A DNA stretch of 64,000 bases from Erythroxylum novogranatense (Eukaryota > Streptophyta > Magnoliopsida > Malpighiales > Erythroxylaceae). Where the stretch lies: NCBI GenBank assembly GCA_029891385.1, contig CM057235.1:11155001-11219000 (forward strand). Reading direction: 5' to 3'. The notes under the pieces are model-generated. The model ran no database searches. It saw only the letters and a list, made by a program, of their open reading frames with translations, and had not been told where the DNA came from. Below, piece by piece: positions 1 to 10,819 of the stretch; the stretch's first letter is position 1; each line of letters opens with the position of its first letter. The position numbers and the translations under genes are program-made.

Positions 1-1284
1 TTGCCTTATAGAGGTCGCTCATAGGGTGGTGATTAGGTACAGCTTGAGGTATTCGAAGGTAATTGAGTAGCCAATAGAGGATTCACCACTTCTATGATAG
101 CAGAAGATGATACCTATGGCCTCTTGTCAGGGTCATTACTTGGAAGTCTCTGGCCGGAGCATATATGTCATGAAGAATGTCTTCATTGACATATTAAGTA
201 ATGAGTCCCAGGACAAGAACTGGAATCACTTGGACTAGATTTGACGTAGTCAGTCTAGTAAGAGTTGACACATTACCCAAACTCATAACCAAGTGGGGTA
301 TAGCATGGTGAAAGGACGAATTGCACGGTAATTGTCTATGGAAAGGTTCGTGATATGGTTCATGATGAATACATGATCATTCGTCAAGCCAATTATTTTC
401 CGGTCAATTGGGGGTCATGATGTGTTGCTAGATACCGCTCATGACTTGTTTGGATTAAGTGTTAATCTAAGTGGCCAACATAACCGGGAACCTAATGGGT
501 CACACGCATAAGAGTGTCTCGGAGAATTCGTAAAATAGTTTTGGACAAAGTTCTAATATATGGAGAGCAAACGGATTAAATGGATCCCGATGAGATCGAG
601 ATATGTCCCGACGAGATCGCGACATCAATATTGCTGAAAAAAGTTTTTGGGGGTTTTTCCCATACCGGGACCCGGTAGGCCGGTAGGACCGACCCCAGTG
701 TGACTGGACCACTTCAGCATTTATTTATATATTTATATATATATAATTAATTAAAGAATTAATTAATTAATATATATATATGTTATACGTGGAAAGGAGA
801 AGAACCTTCTCCTTTATGCTTTGTCATCAAATTACATTAAATGATAAAAGAAAAAAAGAAAAGATAGAAGAGTGGATGATCGTTGATGCTTAAAATGAGG
901 TTTTAAAACCTAAAGGAGAAAAAGGAATGAAGGTGATCTTCGTGGGTTTTCAAAAGGGTTTTGAAAAACAAAAGATTTCCTCTCTTTAAAGCTTCATCTT
1001 CAAGCTTCATTCATCCTTCTTCATCGTTGGTTTCCAAGCTCTCCAAGAACAAGGTAAGATCTAGCAGTCTTCAACTTGTTCTAGCTATTCCCGGGTCAAA
1101 GGGCTTGTCCCGGTTAGGTTCTCCAATCTCTACGTGGATACCGTTAGAGACGGTCTCCTTTGGCCGTTATGGTTTGAATTTGTTGTATAGACACATGGAT
1201 CCTGGCTTTCGGGAAGGTCCCAGAACAAAATTTTTTGTTTTCCGCACCGTGGGCATGTGATGCTCACACCGGGATTTTCCTACA
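1..1284. repeat. LTR-like retroelement remnant
   Basis: This stretch reads like a long terminal repeat truncated at the window edge: moderate GC, no long open frame, an AT palindromic tract at about 720-785, and a closing ...TTTTCCTACA before the sequence character changes near 1285. A phrase around 1130-1150 (GGATACCGTTAGAG) is close to one at 51855-51870 (GAATACCGTTAGAGGCC in reverse complement), just outside the Tork-like copia LTR, which hints at related families. No pol domain or primer binding site follows, so it is either a solo LTR or a scrap. The 99-residue frame at 961-1260 lies inside and is not taken as a gene. Confidence 0.4.
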
Positions 1285-2175
1285 GACGTTAGCCAAGACG
1301 TACTGAAGCTAGTAATGCAATAGAAATACAAATACGAGAGAAAAATAAATATTAGGTGTTTTTAAAATTTTTAAAATTCCTTATTTATTTTAATTGTGTG
1401 GATTTAATCAATGCAACCATATATTATGACCATGATTTATGTTACATTGATGAATATGTGTGAGTAAGATTTTTTCAGTTAAGGTTAAGATTGATATTAG
1501 ATTAGGATAATTTTTGTTGTATTGATTTTTGTTTGATTGAATGCATTTTTAGTCTTAATTTAGCTTGATCACCTAGATTAAGACCTTAGATGATTGAATG
1601 CCACAAACAATGGGATCTAATTTTTGGAAAATTAATCAAGAGACATACATGAGACTAAAGTGTAAACCAACCATAGGATCTTGTGTGAGGATACCTAGGA
1701 TTAACGAACCTAGTTTTAGGCTTCTTGTATTGAGCACCTTTTATTCCAAATTATCTATGAACCAAGTGGGTGACTAGGATTTAGAAGAGAAGGAAATCCC
1801 CATGAACATTGGATTCAACTTGCTTAAATGAAGTAATTCCTAAATTAATCTACCATTACAATTTTTAGTGTCCAATCTAATTGAAATCCAATACCTTAAT
1901 CATTTTTCATCATTTGATTAAATCTAGTCATTTTTTTAAATTCATACCTTGCATTTTTCACATTTCCTTGATTTGCTTACTTTATTTTAATTTATTTTCA
2001 AATCAATCAATTCTTGATCTTCCGAGTAATTTTTCATTGTTTAATTTGATTGTCTTGCCCTTAGGTACAATATCTGGCTCTTACCATTTTATATTACTTG
2101 TCGAAGGGTTTGCTTGCCTCTAATTGGTCTAGATAGAATTCAATTTATACCTTTTTTGTTTAGACCGCAACACTT
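1285..2175. other. Unassigned AT-rich spacer
   Basis: No gene is visible. The text between about 1500 and 2100 has the flavour of the end of a Ty3/gypsy LTR plus leader (a run around 2040-2090 resembles R/U5 borders of such elements), but I found no partner copy, primer binding site or duplication. Treat as decayed repeat. Confidence 0.3.
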
Positions 2176-2179
2176 ACAT

Positions 2180-3175
2180 ACCATAATATAATGGTGTGGT
2201 TGAGAGGAGAAATTGAACCTTATTAAACATGATGAGGTCTATGATGGGTTTAGCAAATATACCAAAATCCTTTTGGGGTATGCATTCGAAACTTCTATTT
2301 ATGTATTAAATAAAGTCTCATCCAAGTTAGTTAATGTTATTCCATATGAGATATGTACTAACAAATAAACCTGTCTTTCTTATATGAAAGTTTAGGCTTG
2401 TCCTGCTTATGTGAAGTAGATTCAGTTAGATAAGCTTGAAGCTAAATCTGACAAATGTCTACATGTAGGATATCCTAAGGAAACTATAGGATATCAATTC
2501 TACCATGTTTCAGAACAAAATATGTTTGTTTCAAAACATTTTTTTTTAAGAAAGAGTTTTTTTTAAGAGAAGACAGTGGGAGCAAAATTGAACTTGTGGA
2601 AGTTCAAGATGCTTAAATAGACACAGATCAACTGCCGGTACCTGAGACTATTGTTCATAAAGATGAAACAATAGTTCAACCTTCTGACGCATAAGAAGTT
2701 CGTAGGTCAGGTAAGATATGTCATGTTCCCAAGAGATACAGATTTTTCATAAGTGAACTTAACTACATATTGCTCATAGAAGATGATGAGCCTACTATCT
2801 ATGAGGAGGTTCTGAAGAGTTCAAAATCTGACAAATGTCTTCAAGCTATGAAATCCAAAATGGATTCCATATATGAAAACCAACTATGGACTTTGGTTGA
2901 CTTGCTCGAAGGAATAAAACCCATAGAGTGCAAATAGCTTTTCAAGAAGAAAACTAACATGGAGGGTATTGTAGTTACCTATAAAACTAGGCTTGTAGCT
3001 AAAGGTTATAATTAAAGGCAAGATGTTGACTATAAGGAAACGTTTAGCCCAGTAGCTATGCTTAAATCCATTAGGATAATCCTAGCCATTGTTGTTCATT
3101 ATGATTATGAGATATAACAAATGGACATGAAAATGACTTTCCTTAATGGAATCCTAATCGAAGATGTGTATATTC
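2180..3175 (+). pseudogene. Ty1/copia integrase-RT fragment
   Basis: This is a decayed copia polyprotein fragment. In order one can read the integrase core end (GVVERRN, then a stop, then TLL), the PKSFWGYAFET...YVLNK block at about 2265-2330, the integrase C-terminal part (DKLEAKSDKCLHVGYPKE at about 2430-2480, GYQFYH, NMFVSKH), a linker, and the reverse transcriptase start (YKTRLVAKGYN at about 2978-3012, then DVDYKETFSPVA and QMDMKMTFLNG). Several in-frame stops interrupt it (near 2215, 2370, 2412, 2937, 3015) and it ends abruptly at about 3175 in unrelated AT-rich DNA, before the YVDD catalytic motif. No LTRs can be assigned. It cannot encode a working enzyme. Confidence 0.85.
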
Positions 3176-3400
3176 TTTTTACATAATTTAGTAGAATCTT
3201 TCACTAATATAAAAATAAAATTTAACTTATTACATATTTAATTATACTTTGATTTATAAACTAATTAATATAAAATTTATATTTTATCTTGATTTTGCAA
3301 TTTATTTAGAATGATTAATAGATATAACTAAACTCACATTACATCTTGATTTTATCAATTTATTTATTCATCAAAATTTATATTACTTTTTTATTTTTCT
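3176..3400. other. AT-rich spacer
   Basis: Very AT-rich sequence between the truncated copia fragment and the inverted-repeat element. No gene or repeat boundary is recognised. Confidence 0.4.
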
Positions 3401-3403
3401 ACA

Positions 3404-4125
3404 AACTTTCGTTAAATTTTAATTATAGCTTGAACTTTAAAAAGTAGCAATAAAATGCCCAAACTTTCAATTTTTTTCAATTCTAGCCCAAACTTCAAAA
3501 AATGATAATAAAATGTTGAAAATTTCAATTCTCTTTAATTCTAGCTCAAAATTATTTGTTGTTCTCCCTCAGCCCTTAACCCTTTGTTTTCTTTTTGTTC
3601 TTCTGACACCCCAAACTACTCTCATATTACATCATACTACACTAGTAAACTCTTCATTTTTAATTCGTTTTCTTGATGCCCTTGATGTGAGAGCATCAGA
3701 CTTTATAATACGAAAATCGAAAGGTGAGGGCATCGAGAGAGTAAACTAAAAACGAAGGAAAAAATTGAACTCAAAGCGTAAGGTCATCGAGACTGTCTAA
3801 TCTAATTTAGATCATTTTTAAACAATAACGTGGTTTTAATTATGTGATTAAACAACGTTGTTTCATTAATCTTCATTTGTTGTGTTAATTTTGGCTGAAG
3901 TGTATTAATAGTTAAGGTTTCTAAAACTCATGACAAGCCACGCCAACAAACTTAATGGAAATACTAATGTTGGGCTAAAATTGAAAATTTTGAAAGTTTG
4001 TGCATTTTATTGATACTTTTGGAAGTTCAGACTAGAATTGAAATTTTTTAAAAATTTGAGCATTTTATTGATACTTTTTAAAGTTCGGGCTATAATTGAA
4101 AATTTGACAAAAGTTTAAACTTTTT
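3404..4125. mobile_element. Non-autonomous long-TIR element
   Basis: The two ends are inverted copies of each other. The left arm (about 3404-3545) contains AATTATAGCTTGAACTTT, AAAAAGTAGCAATAAAATG and a second diverged unit around 3440-3540; the right arm (about 3960-4125) gives the same text in reverse complement (TTGATACTTTTTAAAGTTCG, GGCTATAATTGAAAATT). Each arm consists of two or three tandem versions of the same roughly 55 bp unit. The interior (3545-3950) has only short frames and no transposase. Long AT-rich inverted arms with no coding capacity suit a Mutator-type or other non-autonomous DNA element; I could not settle the target duplication. Confidence 0.55.
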
Positions 4126-4374
4126 TATTAATTAACTCTAAATTAATAAATGCAAAACATTGTATTATGAATCTTCTTTCAATATAAATATCAAAAAATT
4201 GTAAATAAACTTGGCCTTTTGTTTTAAAAAGGTTCTAATGAATTTTAACTTTTCAAAATAGCAAATTTGTTTTATATTTATAGTAATATTCTTCTTATAA
4301 AATCATAAAGAGTTTTTATAGTATAGAAATTAATTTTAATTTAATATATATTTAATTTGAATTTGATTTTTCAA

Positions 4375-4990
4375 ATGCATTTATTTAAAATATATTGTAT
4401 TGTGATATTATAAATGTATTTATCTAGAACTATAAAAATATAGTATCACAATTTTTATAAATATATTTTATAGATTTGTTTAGACTTGTTTATGTTATGT
4501 TACAACTTTTGTAAATATTTGTTTTGTATGAATATAAAGTAAAATCTTAGTGAAAATAACTCCTTATGTGAACGACTAACAAGTCATCTTGACACAATAC
4601 AGATTACATAATGGTGAGTTTCTCTAGACCCAATTCAAACTAGTTTTTCTCTTATATACAAATTTTTAGTTATCTACAATTATTCTCTCTTGTAAACTAG
4701 GTACACTATGTTAACAACTTTTCAATGGTTCATGTATGCTTTTGCTAGTCACATGTGCCTCACAATTAAATCTTCAAATGGAAATCTCACAAAAATAATT
4801 TTATAAAAATTTAAAACCACAAAAATTTCAAATATTTTAATGTTTAAAATTTTTTAAAAGCGTTAAACCATATGAAAATTTTACAAGTGTGTTTATTCAG
4901 GAAAAGTGTGTTGTATTTTAATATTATAATTGTATTCATCTAGAACTATAAGAAAATATAATATCACAACCATTTTAAAAATGTATTTAT
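4375..4990. repeat. Direct repeats in AT-rich DNA
   Basis: About 95 bp recur twice in the same orientation, at about 4385-4475 and 4900-4990. Both contain TCTAGAACTATAA followed by a TATCACAA phrase. The first copy is also partly self-complementary (TTGTGATATT against AGTATCACAAT), like a small hairpin MITE. The intervening segment 4545-4800 has a relative at 10340-10650. Confidence 0.45.
4545..4800. repeat. Dispersed repeat copy A
   Basis: Shares an ordered series of phrases with 10340-10650: ACTCCTTATG, then CTCTAGACCCAATTC / CTCTAAAATCCAATTC, TTGTAAAC..ACTATGT, TTCAATGGTT / TTCATTGGTT, and TTTTGCTAGTCA. No coding content. It could be part of an LTR or spacer of an old retroelement. Confidence 0.4.
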
Positions 4991-4999
4991 GTAAAAAAA

Positions 5000-6050
5000 A
5001 ATTAAGAATTGCTTGTGTCTAAGAGGGTAGCTACCTTTTCTTACAAAATTGTAAGAAATTATTTTTTGAGAAATTAAAAAACTTCATTAAGGAGAAAATA
5101 AGAATAGTGTACATCTATGGAAAGGGCCTCTCCCATGTGAGATAAAACAATTAGGAACACTAAGCACATAATAGAAACAAAATGGCAACATTCAGAGATA
5201 CTAAAGGGGAGTTTGTGCGATGTCGTTCCTGCAATTAGGGTAAAACGACTCTCTCCTTTCTCAATACTTTAGACGATTACTCAATTGGGAAGGAGGAGGA
5301 AGATGCTCTGGAGGTGCAATACTATGAAGGTGATGCGGTGGATTCTTCTACTCATCTCTTCGCATAAAAGGAGATCTCATCTCAAGTATGCATAATCAAC
5401 TCGATAATGACTTCAGCTTTTAAGATTTTGTGAAGCTCCAAAGATTAAAAAACTTCATATGAATATCAGGGGTCTGGAGAGGACAATAGTGAACTTTCCT
5501 ATATGACTCGGCTAGTAAGGTAGTAGATTTGGAGGATTTATGCCAAAATACATGTTGAAACCTACAGGTGAGTCAGATCCCTTTTAATCTTCATTAGTCT
5601 CCTTCTTACATGAGTAGTGAATTCGAGAAACTACTAGAAACCCATAAATAACTATGTATGAGAAACCATTTCCTTTTCTGTATCCCAGATTACATGAACC
5701 CACTGTAGAATACCGTGATCTATGAATAAATATAAAGGAATATATTCTTCAAGAGAGAGCCAGTCCACTGCTACAATGTAGTTCCAACTAATTTGTAATC
5801 ATTTGTTCCCTATAATTAAATTTTTAAAAAAATCCCGACGTTAACTTTTTTTAATGATTTTATGATTAATGCATAATTTCAATAGTTATGAATTATCTGT
5901 GCATAATATTTTGATTGTTTATATATGTAATTTGTTTAAACAAAAAGTTGATTGATGATATAAAGTTAAAATTATCTTAATTGATAATAAAAACATTAAA
6001 TTGTACATAATAATTCTTTGTAATTTAAACCAAATGACTACAACAATCAT
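5000..6050. other. Non-coding stretch, nothing recognised
   Basis: About 1 kb with no long frame and no recognised repeat boundary. Parts (5100-5700) have more balanced composition than the flanks and may be an eroded element, but I cannot name it. Confidence 0.3.
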
Positions 6051-6063
6051 ATTTTCTTGGTGA

Positions 6064-6291
6064 CTATGGATGCTCTGAGGTGCTACCTCTCCCCTTCAAC
6101 TCAGACACCTCATGTCTCAGTTGAGCTATGTACTCTATTAATGTCTGCACTATGGTCCGAAGCTCAATGACTTTATTGGTTGTCGACCGTCTACTAGATG
6201 TTGCTGTGCTGGACAAGGAGGATTGGGAATAACATATGTTTGCAAATGAACCTAACTCAAATATCCTTCTATGATGGTCCCTACCACCCAC
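6064..6291 (-). pseudogene. CACTA (Ptta/En/Spm) transposase C-terminal scrap
   Basis: A 75-residue minus-strand frame begins GGRDHHRRIFELGSFAN and ends with a heptad-like stretch (VIELRTIVQTLIEYIAQLRH). Plant Ptta/En/Spm transposase-like proteins end in this style: a basic patch, a (V/I)(Y/F).LGS motif, a serine-rich linker and a short coiled coil. Neighbouring sequence shows no more of the protein. A CACTA-type terminus lies to the right at 8983, so the two may belong to one eroded element transcribed leftward from near 8.6 kb. The family call rests on motif style only. Confidence 0.4.
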
Positions 6292-6779
6292 TGCATCAAG
6301 ATATGTGTAACTCTTATTAACAGCTTAACAACTTGATCATGCTAAGGTTGTCGTTGATTTGTCTTAGTGAAAATTCTACAATGACAAAGAGTTTAGATGT
6401 ACTTGGTTACTTTTTTTAAGTGATGGAACTATTAAAAATTTTTCACAGGAAAACAATAATCTTCTCTCCATTTAGTTGCTAATCATAGGACATCGTATGC
6501 TATCATTAGGCATCTAAGCCCATGATGTAAGTCGTTGGAAACCAAGTTTAGGTCTTAACTCTATAACTCGTGGAGTTCAATATCAACCTTTATGGCATCT
6601 CTATGCTCTAAAAGTAAAACAATAGTTTGATATTACAAATGTATCAATTAAAAAGATACACTCTATGTTTCAATTAGTCAATTTTAGGACTCATAGATTT
6701 TACATACATGATGTTCACATTATATGACACAAAATAAGGATTGATTTATGTCATATACATTGGACAACTTTAGCATTAT

Positions 6780-7150
6780 CTAAATGAGGAATGATAAAGT
6801 TTATGAATTTTTAAAAATTATCCAAGTCAACATTAAGATGCTTGATGGTGTTATTAGAATGACTATGATGAAAGGGCCAATAATGGAAAAGAAATCTATA
6901 AAATGATAATAAGTAGAATTTTAGATAGAGAAGTAACAACAGTAAAGTTAAAGGAAGAAAGTACTATATTATATTATATACAGCTAAGTTATGTCGATGA
7001 GCAAAGGATGACAAAACTTCATAAGAGGAGCATAGTGAAGGATGTATACTTTTATAAGTTTTATATGCCTAGTCAAATTTTAAGTTGACCGTTAAAGATG
7101 TAGTGTTTAGAAAGTGACATATATTAAAACAATCATTCAACGAACTTGTC
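6780..7150 (+). pseudogene. Possible copia protease-integrase remnant
   Basis: A weak trace: a segment around 6830-6900 gives IKMLDGVI..MMKG and the frame at 6903-7088 gives LSYVDEQRMTKLHKRSIVKD. Both match the spacing of the copia region between protease and the integrase zinc finger (IKM.DG, then LGHM.E..M..LHKR). The HHCC residues are largely missing and the sequence is full of stops. It may equally be chance in AT-rich DNA. Confidence 0.3.
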
Positions 7151-8680
7151 AGGATTAATGGTGAGCAATATTGATTTAAAGGTGGTACATATTAAAGAAT
7201 TGACTAATTGAAACATAGAGGATATCTATATCATTGAAAGTCAAGAGAAGGATAGATGAATGAGTGTTATAATGAAGGACATTAACTATGCTTGTCTTCA
7301 CTTAAAAAGTTTACATAAATATTCTTATAATTAGAATGCTAAACTCTCTAATAAGATTATTTTCTCATAGATAATTTCCCGTGACTTGGAAATTAAGCTT
7401 TTAAACTCTAATTTTCTATACTTCTTTCTGTTGCTCTAAATTGTAAAACCAAAATCGCCTTATAATGTTATGAATTTTCATAGCTTCATATTATCATCAA
7501 TAAAGTAGCTAGGGAAATCACATTATCCAACTAGTAGAATTATGTCTCAATTATTCCAATAATAATTTGTTAATTACTAGTGAATACCCAAACTTTAATG
7601 TCAAATCACAACTTTAATCATGTCAAAGGAATCCTTTGGCAAGGTTGTGAAGCAAAATGTGTATCAATAGTTACAATTAATAGGAGATAAGTTGGTAATT
7701 TGTATACCATTACTTGTAATGCAAAAGAAAATAAATGATTCAAAAAATACCAAATCAAATTCTAAATAAATCATTAATTGATTTTTTGCCAAAGATACTT
7801 GTTTGCTAAACAATTTAAACTATTCATATATATAGTCAAGCTGAAAAACCATCCTAAATGGCAAAGTATCTCTTACATTGTCAAAATCATTACCTTACTT
7901 CATATTGGCTATTGATAACTACATGCATGATTAATGGATATGATAAACTAGAGTACAATAATTGCCACAATGACACTTTAATTATATGAATGTTCATGTA
8001 GTCGGTTCATATAGTCAATTAACTTCCTTTCCTACATGGCTTGATAGTGGACTTAAAGCATATGAAAAACTAGGTAGGCATTCATTACACTAGATTTTTC
8101 TTTTTAATACTTAAAGCTCACCTACATCTTTGCTTTCTTTTTTGACATTAGTCACTTAACTTTTGGTTAAAATGAGTCAACTTTCTATAGACTATGCATA
8201 ACCTTCAAATAGTCAAACAAATACATTATTCTCTAATTCAACAAAACATATAGAATTAAAAAATAGTCAAACAAATACACTTTTTTAAAGAATAGACATT
8301 TCATCAAATACCTTATATGAATCAGAAATTCATCCCAACATCACAACCAAAATCACATCTTGTCCCTTCTATCACTAACATTTATACCTTAAAGTTGTTT
8401 TCCAATCATAAAATACACAAACAAATGAAAGAAATCAAATACCTAAATATAAATATCATCCAATACACGAAAAATCCTCCACCAAAGGACACAATGACAA
8501 TGGTTGGAGAAGACAATGTCTAGGAGTAGAAGACACAGTAGGAAAACAACACTGACAGACAAACCAGAGAGGAGAGAACGTTGGAGACGTAGACCGTTGT
8601 GAAGAAAAAAGGACATGTAGGTAGGGGGAAGGGGGAAGACTTTGGGTGAGTTTTAAGTTAAACCAAACGACATCATTTTC
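7150..8680. other. AT-rich stretch without gene
   Basis: No supportable gene. Around 8500-8650 the composition becomes purine-rich (GGTAGGGGGAAGGGGGAAG), like the 5' leader next to a CACTA end, which suits the terminus described at 8690-8983. Confidence 0.3.
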
Positions 8681-8689
8681 TTTAACTTA

Positions 8690-8983
8690 AAAACACTAAA
8701 GCCTAAGCGAACGACGATGTTTACCTTAAAAATTTACCGACGGACTTTACTGACCGAAATTTTCTATTAGCAAACTCAAAAAAATTTTACTCTGCTAATA
8801 ATTCCCGCCTTGTTTATTGATAGGCATTTGATACCGTCACTAAATTCCATCACAATGTTAGTTCCCTCCGTATTTAATGATGTATATTACTACCGCTAAT
8901 AAACGAAATTTTTCCTAATAATTTGCAATGGTTTCTTTTCCGTTAGTAATTTTTTGTTGCTAATTCCTACTTTTCTTATAGTG
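8690..8983. mobile_element. Right terminus of a CACTA element
   Basis: The sequence ends CTTTTCTTATAGTG at 8970-8983, whose reverse complement CACTATAAGAAAAG is a classic CACTA terminal inverted repeat. The 300 bp before it is packed with short diverged subterminal repeats in both orientations (TTAGTAAT, TGCTAATAA, CCGCTAATAAACG, CCGTCACTAAATTCC), as expected of TNPA-type binding regions. The next three bases are ATT. I did not find the matching left end preceded by ATT, so the element is probably truncated on the left; the transposase scrap at 6064-6291 may belong to it. Confidence 0.6.
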
Positions 8984-8994
8984 ATTAAGCTTAG

Positions 8995-10190
8995 ACGAGT
9001 TGTTTATTTCTCTTACATTCTAGATAATCAGGGTCATATGAGATTACTTTTCCCTTTGGAGCCTTTCCTACTGCTCCTGTTGCTCTTCCAAGAGATTACT
9101 TATTCAAACTGATCCTCTTAAGTAACTCCTCTATACTATTATGCCATTTGTTAGGTTTGCTCATTCTGTTGGATTTCATGGTCTTTATGGCAAGGATTAT
9201 TCTCAATAATTTCCATTTCATTCTCCCTCTTATTTCTGAGTGATTTATTTGAGGCACTCAATGATTGTTGTTGAATTCCCATCAACTAAATTGAATTTGG
9301 AATATTTTCCGCTTAAACACTCTCCCCATTTGTAGGTGGTTCCTTTTCAACCTGAACCAAATTACCTAGGCTTTCATGGTTATCTAATACTTGTTCTACT
9401 TCAACCTAATCTTTATTGTCTTCTGAATTAAGCTTTTCCATACCCATCACCTCCTAATAGTCTACTCAAGTGAAAACTCTCCCTGTAGGTTTCCATTCTT
9501 TGCCTTGTGCTTTTAGAGAAGGTTTCCATTGATATGTAACTATAACCTTATCTTCTCTGAGGGAATGTCCATCTACCAACCTTAGGAAAAGGATGGTGTC
9601 TTTCATTTCCTCAGAAATATCCATACTCACACATAATTGTGCAAATCCAACTCATTTTTTTAGAACAATGTTTTCATTCATATAGATTGGTTTCTCCAAG
9701 TGACTAGCTAGCATACTCAAACCTTTAGTTGTCCAATATTCCAAAGGAATGTTATGGATATTCACCTATAGAAGAATGTTTTTCAATTTATTTTTTTTAA
9801 TTCTATACCCAGTTGTCAATTTTGAAGAAATAAAGGAAGTTGAGAGATGTGTCAGGGGCCTTCTTCAATTACCTTTTGAGCTTCCAATTTTGAGGAGAAG
9901 GTAAAGATTAAGTTATCCTCCTCAAGTTAGCATTACTTCCATTAGACCTCTCCCTTCCTAGTTTCTCTGGGTCCATACTTGTATCGATGGAAAAGCAGGC
10001 CTTTTATCCATTAAAAAAAAACCAACAAGCGCAGCATCCTATGTCCTAACACCTTCCTGTAGAATGTCTAGACTTAGAGCCACCATTAGCTTTCCTTCAA
10101 TCTCACTAGGTGGACTGTAAATCAAGGAAGAATCAGAATTGTCATCCACAACCTATTTCCACAATCAGAATTATATGAAACTATTACATC
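8995..10190 (-). pseudogene. LINE ORF1 (DUF4283-type) remnant
   Basis: Read leftward on the minus strand, this is a decayed plant L1-type ORF1. From about 9760 to 9480 one reads NIPLEYWTTKGLSMLASHL, EKPIYMNENIVLKK, a stop, VGFAQLCVSMDISEE and VIVTYQWKPS, the known DUF4283/zinc-knuckle gag-like domain of plant LINEs. In intact copies a cysteine knuckle follows; here that part is replaced by KAQGKEWKPTGRVF and the knuckle cysteines are not visible. Upstream (10140-9960) and downstream (9450-9000) sequences continue as acidic, stop-broken linker. No ORF2 (endonuclease/RT) is present and no poly(A) tail was located. Confidence 0.65.
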
Positions 10191-10199
10191 CTTAAATCA

Positions 10200-10815
10200 A
10201 TACAATTATTTATTTCTTAAAATTTATTTTATATTCACATGTATAATATTGTTAAAAAACAAGAATCCCTTATAGTTTAAAGCTTTAAAAAATTCTTAAA
10301 CTTTAAAATTATTGAAAATTTTTCTTCTACTTTTGAATTTTTCATAAAACTCCTTATGCGAAATGTCCACTAAAACAGTTAACATTGAAACATAGATGAC
10401 TAATAAGAGTGCAAGTGAACTAATAAGACACTGTTGCTATGGCTAGTTCTTATCGTAATTTATAGTCTCTCTAAAATCCAATTCGAACTATTTATTTTAT
10501 TATATAAAAATTTTAATTGCATATCCATAATTTTTCTCTTTTATAAACAACATAAATTAACTATGTCAATAAATTTTCATTGGTTAATTTACATTTTTGC
10601 TAGTCATATTCCTTGTCACTCAAAATTTTTAATGAAAAAAAGAATTATGGGGCAAATCTTATGTCTTTCTTATTCACATAAAAGAGGAATATATACATAT
10701 TATATGAACTAACTTGCTTAAGAAGAAGGAGCTAAATAAGCAATAAGATAATTACAGCTAATTATGAATAAGATAAGGAATGCAAGTTGGAGCATGAAGA
10801 TCTCGAATGCCTTAC
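10200..10815. repeat. AT-rich segment with dispersed repeat copy B
   Basis: Non-coding AT-rich DNA. The part 10340-10650 is related to 4545-4800. The part next to 10815 lies just downstream of the RNase H end of the minus-strand copia and may be what remains of its 3' LTR, though no TG border or purine tract could be fixed. Confidence 0.35.
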
Positions 10816-10819
10816 TTGG

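Noticed and set aside
961..1260. 99-residue plus-strand frame
   Set aside because: Lies in LTR-like sequence; serine-rich low-complexity start and no recognisable domain.
4944..4957. ACTATAAGAAAAT as left end of the CACTA element ending at 8983
   Set aside because: Only 12 bases match, the leading C is missing, the preceding bases are not ATT, and no subterminal repeats follow.
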